A stretch of 64,000 nucleotides of DNA from Streptomyces sp. NL15-2K (GTDB lineage Bacteria; Actinomycetota; Actinomycetes; Streptomycetales; Streptomycetaceae): the NCBI RefSeq assembly GCF_030551255.1, contig NZ_CP130630.1:8989001-9053000 (forward strand), read 5' to 3'. A program made the translations under genes and the position numbers. The notes under the pieces were generated by a model. The model was not told the DNA's origin and searched no databases. It was given only the letters and a program-made list of their open reading frames with translations. Shown here in pieces: positions 39,721 through 46,900 of the stretch (position 1 is its first letter; the number at the start of each line of letters is the position of its first letter).

Positions 39721-39732
39721 TTGACGTGTCAA
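39721..39732. promoter_or_regulatory. ttgacgtgtcaa palindrome upstream of the second M14 gene
   Basis: ttgac and gtcaa arms flank gt, 8 bp upstream of the first possible GTG. On the minus strand it includes TTGACA, a consensus -35 hexamer. If it acts as a promoter element, the true start is one of the downstream GTGs. Confidence 0.45.
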
Positions 39733-40010
39733 GGACACGGTGGGGGAGGCTCCAGGGGGCGCCCGGATGCATTTGCCGTCGGCGGGTGGGGCGGTACGGG
39801 CAGACGGGGCTGTCGGCATCGGGTTGCCGGGATAACAGGACCCGGCAGCCGTGCCGCCAGGACCAGAACTCAGGCCCACAGCACCGGCGCGAAGGGCACG
39901 TCGCCGCCCGTCACCACACGCCGGCTGTCCGACGCGAGCCCCGGGAGCGTGTGCGGGCGTGAGCGGGGCGCCAGGGTGATTGCCCGGCGCGCGGTGAGGC
40001 CATGCACGCG

Positions 40011-40036
40011 GGGGCCGCCCGGATTTCGGCGGCCCC
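40011..40036 (-). terminator. Terminator hairpin of the XRE-DUF397 operon
   Basis: Perfect 9-bp arms ggggccgcc and ggcggcccc with an 8-base loop, six bases after the DUF397 stop in the direction of transcription. Confidence 0.75.
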
Positions 40037-40041
40037 TACGA

Positions 40042-40224
40042 TCACTTCGCCGCGTACGTGACGAAGTCGGCCCAGGCGGTGGGGGAGAGCGCGAGCTGGG
40101 GGCCGTCCTTGTCCTTGGAGTCGCGGACGTGGATGCGGCTGGGGTGGGTGGCGACTTCGATGCAGTCGCCGGAACCGCTGCTGCTGTAGCTGCTCTTGAA
40201 CCAAGCCAGTTCGGACGTGCTCAT
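40042..40224 (-). CDS. DUF397 protein
   Basis: A 60-residue DUF397 protein with the hallmark LAWFKSSYSSSGSGDCIEVA and VRDSKDKDGPQLALSPTAWADFV. DUF397 proteins are usually encoded next to an XRE/DUF5753 regulator, as here, and act as its small partner, sometimes in an antitoxin-like relation. The ATG at 40224 overlaps the XRE stop (ATGA), and AGGAG precedes it. Confidence 0.95.
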   Translation of the reverse strand: MSTSELAWFKSSYSSSGSGDCIEVATHPSRIHVRDSKDKDGPQLALSPTAWADFVTYAAK

Positions 40225-41063
40225 AGGTCTCCTCGCATCCGTTGCAACAGGCTCACGGAGTCCTCGATGCTGAGAGCCTGTGAACGCATCCTGGCATACC
40301 GGCTCTGAAGCACGCTGATTGCCTTCGCGTCGGAGATGAGCTGCCCGCTTTCCGGGGCCTCCATGTAGGCGAACCACTTGTGCTGCGGGGTCTCCAACAG
40401 CTGCATCGGCCCGTGCAGTCCGGCATGTGACCTCCGCACCAACGGCATGATCTGGATCTCGACGTTCCGCAACTCCGTGATGTCCAGCAGGTGAGCGATG
40501 GCACCCCGGGTGACCTCCACCCCGCCGGTCCCGCGCAGGAGCACGTGCTCCTCGATGATGAAGCTGAACGCGGTGTTCTGCCGCTCCCGCAGCAACTGCT
40601 GACGCTCCGCCCGGGCGGCCCAGTTGGCTTCGATCTGCTCGTCGTTCAGTGGTGGCAACTCGTCGACGAACAGTTGGCGTGCGTAGGCCTCCGTCTGCAA
40701 CAGACCCGGGATCATCCTGCACTCGTACGTGTAGAGGGTGATCGCCATCTTCTCCAGCCCGGCCCACCGACGAAACCAGGCCGCCAACCCCGGCTGCCGC
40801 GCCAGACACCCCGCAGCCTTCCGCAGGGCTCCCGTGTTCCCCAGCGCCCCCTCCGCCGCCTCCACGAAGTCCACGTCGGGCATCCGCCTCCCCAATTCCA
40901 CGGACGCCACCGTGTGTTTCGAGAACCCCACCAGCCTCCCGAACTCCTCCCTGCTCAACTCATGATGCTCACGCAGCGCCTGCACGACCGCCCCGAACGT
41001 CCGCAGACTGTCCGACGGTTCCGGCTCCCCGCTGCCCGCACCCACCCGTCCGTCGACCACCAT
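40221..41063 (-). CDS. XRE-family regulator with DUF5753
   Basis: A 280-residue regulator. It has an N-terminal helix-turn-helix (ELSREEFGRLVGFSKHTVAS, residues 35-60) and a C-terminal DUF5753 domain (MIPGLLQTEAYARQLF to MRGDL). Streptomyces encodes dozens of such XRE/DUF397 pairs; some affect sporulation or antibiotic production. GGGAGG precedes the ATG at 41063. It is coupled to DUF397 downstream and divergent from a HATPase-domain protein, a frequent three-gene layout. Confidence 0.95.
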   Translation of the reverse strand: MVVDGRVGAGSGEPEPSDSLRTFGAVVQALREHHELSREEFGRLVGFSKHTVASVELGRRMPDVDFVEAAEGALGNTGALRKAAGCLARQPGLAAWFRRWAGLEKMAITLYTYECRMIPGLLQTEAYARQLFVDELPPLNDEQIEANWAARAERQQLLRERQNTAFSFIIEEHVLLRGTGGVEVTRGAIAHLLDITELRNVEIQIMPLVRRSHAGLHGPMQLLETPQHKWFAYMEAPESGQLISDAKAISVLQSRYARMRSQALSIEDSVSLLQRMRGDL

Positions 41064-41174
41064 TGGTCACCTCCCGCGCACATAGTCACGGGCAGTCACC
41101 AGTACTGTCCAGTCCGTAACCGCGTACGCTCGCGCGGCGTACGCGGCTTCCACCTGGAGAAGTGCCCCTCACAC

Positions 41175-41189
41175 CCGCCACATTGGCGG
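41175..41189 (+). promoter_or_regulatory. Hairpin over the translation start region of the HATPase gene
   Basis: ccgcca and tggcgg arms flank cat and end one base before the ATG at 41191. The stem contains the only G-rich candidate ribosome-binding sequence, so it could limit translation or be an operator. Confidence 0.4.
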
Positions 41190-41190
41190 C

Positions 41191-41670
41191 ATGACAGCAT
41201 GCCCCACCCCCCAACCTCCGGTTACCGTACGTGTGTTCACCCAGCGCCTCAGCGCCACCCCACGCGGCGCCCGCCTCGCCCGACACCTCGCCCTGACCCA
41301 GTTGCACACCTGGGGCATCCCCCACGGCACGGACGTCTCGGACACCGTCGCGTTGATCGTCGCCGAGCTGGCGACGAACGCCGTCATCCACGGGCGCGTA
41401 CCCGGCCGGGACTTCGAGCTGCGGCTCGCGCTCGTGCCGGGCAGCGTCCGCATCGAGGTCAGCGACACCTGTCCGGAGCCTCATCCGCCCGCTTCCAGCG
41501 CCGTATCCGCCCCGCATCCGCTCGAAGAAACCGGTCGCGGCCTGCTCCTCGTCGACGCGCTCGCCGCCCGCTGGGAGGCGGTGGACAGGGAGCCGTCACC
41601 GGGGAAGACGGTGTGCGCCGAGGTGGACGTGCCCGGGTGGCTGGGACTCATCAGAACTGCTCCGGCGTAG
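41191..41670 (+). CDS. ATP-binding (HATPase/anti-sigma-like) regulatory protein
   Basis: A 159-residue single-domain GHKL ATPase of the RsbW/SpoIIAB-like group. The N-box reads LIVAELATNAVIHG, then VSDTCPEPHPP, and GRGLLLVDALAARW is the G-box/ATP-lid segment. These proteins are abundant in Streptomyces, often beside XRE/DUF397 pairs, and may act as anti-sigma factors or kinases. There is no membrane segment. The ribosome site is weak and buried in a possible hairpin. It is convergent with the TetR gene, with four bases between the stops. Confidence 0.92.
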   Translation: MTACPTPQPPVTVRVFTQRLSATPRGARLARHLALTQLHTWGIPHGTDVSDTVALIVAELATNAVIHGRVPGRDFELRLALVPGSVRIEVSDTCPEPHPPASSAVSAPHPLEETGRGLLLVDALAARWEAVDREPSPGKTVCAEVDVPGWLGLIRTAPA

Positions 41671-41674
41671 CCGA

Positions 41675-42232
41675 TCACCGCAGCGCCGACGCCACCAGCC
41701 CCCGGAGCTCCTCCTCCGTCACGGCACCACCGTGCACCAGACGGTCGAAGACCAGCCCGTCCACGCAGGTGAGCAGAGTGACCGTACGCTCCTCCGCATC
41801 GCCCACGCCCGCGGCGGACAGGAAATCCCGCACCGCCCGCAGCGCCGCGTTCGCGCGCGGGGCGAGGATCTCCCGCAGCTCCGCATGGTGCACGCTCTCG
41901 AGCGCGCACGCGTACCGCGCGAGGGAGCGGCGCCGCCCGTCCCCGGTGAGCCGTTCCGCGCAGAAGGCGCTGAGGGCGGCCACCAACTCGTCCGCGTCAC
42001 GCGGTACCGGTGTCGTCTCGCCGAGCTCCTGAAGTTCCGCCTGGTCCAGGTCGACCAGCCGTCGGACCAGTGCCGTCAGCAGGGCCTGGCGCGTACGGAA
42101 GTATGCCGAGGTCGTCCCCGGAGGGAACCCGGCCGCCCGGTCGACCGCGCGGTGGGTCAGGCCTCGCATCCCCGTTTCGGCGAGCACGGTGATCGCCGCG
42201 TCGGCGAGGAGAGTACGGCGTTCAGTGGGCAC
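41675..42232 (-). CDS. TetR family repressor
   Basis: A 185-residue TetR protein with N-terminal HTH (GLTHRAVDRAAGFPPGTTSAYF) and a C-terminal ligand domain. The start is GTG at 42232. It is divergent from an FAD-dependent monooxygenase gene. Two copies of a palindromic operator (TCTACACCTGTAGA) occupy the 71-bp gap, so it probably represses itself and the monooxygenase and is released by a small-molecule substrate. Confidence 0.93.
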   Translation of the reverse strand: MPTERRTLLADAAITVLAETGMRGLTHRAVDRAAGFPPGTTSAYFRTRQALLTALVRRLVDLDQAELQELGETTPVPRDADELVAALSAFCAERLTGDGRRRSLARYACALESVHHAELREILAPRANAALRAVRDFLSAAGVGDAEERTVTLLTCVDGLVFDRLVHGGAVTEEELRGLVASALR

Positions 42233-42239
42233 CCCCCTT

Positions 42240-42253
42240 TCTACACCTGTAGA
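42240..42253. promoter_or_regulatory. TetR operator copy 1 (tctacacctgtaga)
   Basis: Perfect 6-bp arms tctaca and tgtaga around cc. It lies directly upstream of the TetR GTG start; a second copy lies 34 bp away. Confidence 0.8.
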
Positions 42254-42272
42254 GCTGGGGAAAGTATTCTCC

Positions 42273-42288
42273 TTCTACACCTGTAGAA
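42273..42288. promoter_or_regulatory. TetR operator copy 2 (ttctacacctgtagaa)
   Basis: Perfect 7-bp arms around cc. It runs into the ribosome-binding site (gaaggag) of the monooxygenase gene, so a bound repressor would block transcription or its leader. Confidence 0.8.
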
Positions 42289-42303
42289 GGAGAGGGGTAC
42301 GGC

Positions 42304-43464
42304 ATGGGCGGAACCGCAGTCGTGGCCGGCGGCGGCATCGGCGGGCTGGCAGTCGCCCTCGGGCTCCGCCGCGTCGGATGGGACGTGAGCGTCGTCGAGC
42401 GCGCCCCCGTCCTCGCGGACGTCGGCGCGGGAATCTCCCTGCACGCCAACGGTCTGCGCGCCTTGGACGTCCTGGGCGTCGGCCAGGCGGTGCGGGCGGC
42501 AGCGCGGCCGCAGTACACCGGCGGCACCCGCACTCCCGACGGCGGATGGCTGTCCCGGATGGACGGGGCGGCTCTCGAACGCGAGCTGGGCACGCCCATC
42601 GTCGGCATCCCGCGCGCCGACCTGCACCGCCTCCTGCGCGCGGCCCTGCCCGCAGAGTGCCTGGTCGTCGGAGCCGAGGTGACCACCGTCGACCGCACCG
42701 AGCCCGGCCGGGTACGGATACCCCTCGACGACGGCGTCCTGGACGCGGACCTCCTCGTCGCAGCCGACGGAGTCAACAGCCGCCTGCGGACACAGCTCTT
42801 CCCCGCTCACCCCGGCCCTGCCTACAGCGGCTCGACCGTCCTGCGGGCCATCACCGAGCACCCCGTCGACGCCCTGAGCACCGACTTCGCGGTGACCTGG
42901 GGACCCGGCGCCGAGTTCGGGCACGTCGTTTTCGCCGACGGTCGTGCGGAGTGGCATGCGGTGCTGAACTCAGCGGCCGGAGTCCGCCACGACGACCCCC
43001 TCGCCGCCATGCGCCGACGCTTCCGCGACTGGCACGATCCGATCCCCCGCCTGCTGGACGCGACCCGCCCCGACGCCGTCCTGCACCACGACATCCGGGA
43101 GCTGGTGACCCCGCTGCCCTCCTTCGCCGTCGGCCGGATCGCCCTCCTCGGTGACGCCGCGCACGCCATGACCCCGAACCTCGGCCAGGGCGCCTGCCAG
43201 GCACTGGAGGACGCCGCCGTCCTGGCCGCCGCGCTCGCCGCCGAGCCCACGGTCGAGTCGGCACTCACCCGTTACGACACCCAACGCCGCCCGCGCAGCC
43301 AGTCCGTCGCTCGCGCCGCCCGCCAAGCGGGGCGCATGGGGCAGCAACTGACACACTCCATGGCGATCGCCCTGCGCAACACCGCCCTCCGACTCGCCCC
43401 GTCGGGGGTGACGGTCCGGGCCATCCTGCGCCACGCCGACTGGAAGCCACCGCGGCTGAGTTGA
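42304..43464 (+). CDS. FAD-dependent aromatic monooxygenase
   Basis: A 386-residue class A flavoprotein hydroxylase. It has GxGxxG AVVAGGGIGGLAVALGLRRVG for FAD ADP binding (shown in part), the DG-type motif LLVAADGVNSRLR and the GD motif GRIALLGDAAHAMTPNLGQGA. Such enzymes hydroxylate phenolic or polyketide substrates using NAD(P)H, and several inactivate antibiotics. The TetR divergent pair with twin operators fits substrate-induced expression, but the substrate is unknown. The ATG at 42304 follows gaaggag, which abuts operator copy 2. Confidence 0.93.
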   Translation: MGGTAVVAGGGIGGLAVALGLRRVGWDVSVVERAPVLADVGAGISLHANGLRALDVLGVGQAVRAAARPQYTGGTRTPDGGWLSRMDGAALERELGTPIVGIPRADLHRLLRAALPAECLVVGAEVTTVDRTEPGRVRIPLDDGVLDADLLVAADGVNSRLRTQLFPAHPGPAYSGSTVLRAITEHPVDALSTDFAVTWGPGAEFGHVVFADGRAEWHAVLNSAAGVRHDDPLAAMRRRFRDWHDPIPRLLDATRPDAVLHHDIRELVTPLPSFAVGRIALLGDAAHAMTPNLGQGACQALEDAAVLAAALAAEPTVESALTRYDTQRRPRSQSVARAARQAGRMGQQLTHSMAIALRNTALRLAPSGVTVRAILRHADWKPPRLS

Positions 43465-43933
43465 CTTGGACGGGCGGCTTCCGGTCAATTTGAGGGGCTT
43501 GAAATCACCCCTCCATGCACACGTTCTTCACATGCCCTACACAGGTAACTCCTCATGTGACCACGGCATTTGCGCTTGCCATGTCGTGAAGAGCCGCGCC
43601 ATGGACGCCCCTCGTTCCGCGTCCGGGCGGCGAGGTCGGCCGTTGTCGTGCCCTGCTGACCGGCGAGTAAGGTGAAAACCGCACGTACACGTGAGGGGCC
43701 TTGACCCGGCCCTGCCGTGACGCGCGCACGTCATTCGGCGACCGGGGGAACAGTGCCGTCACGGGGAGGTTTCGTCATGCCGCGAGACCGGCTCATTGTG
43801 AACGCCCTCTTTGTCGCTGATGCCTGCTGCCCCCGCTCCCGCGCCGGGACAGCGGGCTGACCCGCGCGCATCGCCACCGTTCTCTTCAGGCGGTCACTCC
43901 CGCCTGCCCTCGCTCGCTACGAAGGATGCCCCT
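43465..43933. other. 469-bp region between the monooxygenase and toxin genes
   Basis: Just after the monooxygenase stop, gagggg and cccctc arms (43492-43513) form a weak terminator-like stem. The remainder probably holds the toxin-gene promoter. Codons in frame with the toxin continue upstream to 43811 but lack a ribosome site. No other gene is supported. Confidence 0.55.
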
Positions 43934-46900
43934 TTGCGATTCAGACCGGGATTGTTCAACCCCCGATCACGTACATCCGCAGCGTTAACCTCTGCCGTCA
44001 CGTCCGTCGCCGCGTTAGCCGTTCTCGGTGGCGTGGCCGTCCAGCCGAGCCAGCTCGGCCGGTACGCCGAACAGCGCGTGGCCGCGGCGAGCGACTCGTA
44101 CGACGGCTACGACACCAAAGCGGCCGAGCAGCTGCGCGAGGATCAGTGTGCGGCCGCTGACGCCCTGCGCAAGGGCGGGCCCAAGATGTTCGCCCTCGCG
44201 CAGGACGCCATCGGGCTGCCGCCCGATCAGCTCCACGAGAAGCTCAAGCGGGACCTCTACGACAACAAGACCCCGCTGCACCAGGCACACGCTGCGGACA
44301 GCGCCAGCAGCGACCAGTGGGTCAAGAAGGTCAATGACCAGGAGCACGCGTTTTCCACCGCCGTCAGCGGCTTGAGCTTCTACCCTGACGCACCGCAGGG
44401 AGAGGACAAGATCTACGACCAGACCGGGCTGCTTCCGTGGCTGTGGCAGTCGTACTTCAAGTCGGTCGACTTGTTGCTCCCGGCCCCGTTCTACGATCCG
44501 TCGCCCACCGCCGACGACAAGACGAAGGCCGCCGCGCTCACGATCGGCGACCAGCTGTACGCCACCGGGGGCACGCCGGAGGAGCAGCAGGCGTGGGCGC
44601 TGTGGAAGAAGAACTCCGGGAAGATCGAACCCAACAACTTGTTCGTTCCCCGGGTGTTCGCCGATGACGCCCGTATCTTCCTGTCCTCGGGCGGCTTCCC
44701 TCGCACGGCTCCGGCCCAGGACACCCCGGAGTTCCGCGTCGCGGTCGAGGACTTGAAGGCCCGCTTCGCGTCGTGTGCGTGGCACGACCCGATCGACCCG
44801 AACCGGGTTCTGGGCAAGGAGGTGGCGCAGGCGTCGGCCGAGTGGCAGCGGGAGATCGCCTCGCAGGCCACGCAGAGGCAGCAGATCCTCGGTGCCAGCG
44901 CCACCGCCACGAAGGCGTTGCAGGACGGCACGTTCATCCTGGGTCAGGTCCTGGGCCAGTCGTGGCTCGCGGACTACGCCACCCGCTGGCAGGACTACTG
45001 GTCCGCCGGCGGGTTGGGCTGGATCGGCGACAGCTATGTGACGATCGAGGTGCCGGGCGCGAAGGGCAACTGTCTGGACGTTGCGGGCGGTGGAAAGACC
45101 AACGGCACGCCGGTCCAGATCTACACCTGCAACAACGGCGCGTCCCAGCAGTGGACGCTCGAGGGCAGCGAGGACGACCTCTACCTCCGCAATGTCGGCT
45201 CGCAGAAGTGCCTGGACGTGGCCGGGAACGCGTCGGCGAACGGCACGAAGATCCAGATATCGGACTGCTACAAGTCCAAGGGGCAGTCGTGGAAGGGCGA
45301 TGTCCGTGCCACCGCGCCCCTGAAGAGCGTGAGCACGGGTAAGTGCCTGGACCTGAGCGCGTTCACCAAGAGCACGGACGCGCGGCTGTGGGACTGCAAG
45401 GACGCCAGTTCGCAGAAGTTCCTGATCAAGCCGTCCGGTCACAAGGGCACGGACAGTCCCTTGTATCCGGACAAGGCGGAGTTCGACAAGGCGAAGAAGG
45501 TCGTCACCGACAGCCAGGCTGCGGCGAAAAAGAATCTGGCCGCGCTCAAGACCCAGCTGGAGAACGCCAAGAAGGCGGCCACGGTCTCCGATGCGGCCGA
45601 GCAGGCGGCGTACGGCATCGCGGATGCCGCTGGTGCCCCGCGGGGCCGCGGGCTTCTGGTCGGTCAGCAGAAGGCACAGGTCACCAAGGGATCTGTAGCG
45701 GCGCTGACGGCCATGGTGAAGGCCAGTGAGACCGCCGAGGCCGCGACCAGGGCTGCCGCAGGCGACAGCGCGACGATCACCCAGCGCGCGCTCGCGCAGG
45801 CCGCGCAGGTCAACGCCGAGTTCCGTAAGGAGGCCGCGCACACGGCCGAGTTGCAGGCGAAGGCCGCGGCGGACGCGGCCAAGCTGCACCGCGACAACGC
45901 CAAGAAGGACAAGGAAACCGCCGAGGCGAAGCTCGCCGTCGCGCTGAAGGCTGAGGGCGACGCGAAGGCGGCAGCCGCCGACGCGCGCGCCGAGCGGCTC
46001 GCGGCCGAGGCCGAGGAGAAGACGGCCAAGGCGGAGAAGGACACCGCCGCCGCCAAGCAGGCCGAGGCCAACCAGCACAAGCAGACCGCGCAGGCCGAGG
46101 CGGCGAACGCGAAGGACGCCAAGGAGAAGGCCGAAGCCGCCGAGGCGACCGCGGTCGCGCGGAAGAACGATGCGGTCAAGTCCCGCGACAAGGCCCGCGA
46201 TCTGCGGGACGACGCCTGGGACGCCGAGCAGAAGGCGGACGCCGCCCGCGCCAAGGCCGACGCGAAGGAGGCGTTCGCCCAGGCGCACGAGTCCGACAGC
46301 AACGCCCAGGAGTCCAGGGCGGCAGCGGACGCGGCGTCCGCGCACGCCGACGACGCCGAGGCGGCCGCCGGCCGGGCCCGGACGGCAGCCGACGCCGCCA
46401 CCCAGGCGGCAGCCGAGGCGGACGCCGCAGCCACCCGCGCCGAAGCGGCCGCCAAGCGGGCCCGCTCCCACGCGGACGCCGCCCAGGCCGCGAAATTGAA
46501 GGCGGACGCCGCGGTGAAGACCGCGACCAGCGCCGTGGCCGACGCCATCGAAGCGTCCCAGCATGCCTCCTTGGAGGCCAAGGCGGCCGTCAAGCTGGCG
46601 GACGAGGCGGAGAAACTGGCCAAGACCGCCAAGTCCCAGGCGGACGAGGCGAAGAAGGAGGCCGCCAAGGCCCTGGCCGCCTCGGCGAAGGCCGCGGGCT
46701 TCGCGTATGTCACCGCGCAGGCCGCCGCCGACGCGGGCAACGCCGCCGCCCAGGTCGCCAAGCCGGCCAACGACGCGATCCAGCTCGGCTCCCCCTACGT
46801 CGACACCGACTCGGCCGCCGGCCTGGTCGTGCTGACCGGGCAGGCGGCGAAGTCGATCGCGGACCAGCAGAAGGCCGTCGCCGACGCCCACGCCAAGAAC

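Larger units (their letters stand above)
39714..40041. other. 328-bp gap between the M14 paralogue and the DUF397 gene
   Basis: Contains the M14 promoter region with the TTGACGTGTCAA palindrome and, at its far end, a terminator hairpin for the XRE-DUF397 operon. No gene is supported in between. Confidence 0.6.

Noticed and set aside
39733..40010. A plus-strand gene in the gap before the DUF397 gene
   Set aside because: The only long frame runs through a terminator hairpin and into the opposite strand of DUF397 and XRE, with no start signal or domain.
43811..43933. Upstream TTG/ATG starts for the toxin gene (43811 or 43820)
   Set aside because: The extra 41 residues are Pro/Ala-rich, lack a ribosome site and would bury the signal peptide; TTG at 43934 has GAAGGA at ideal spacing.
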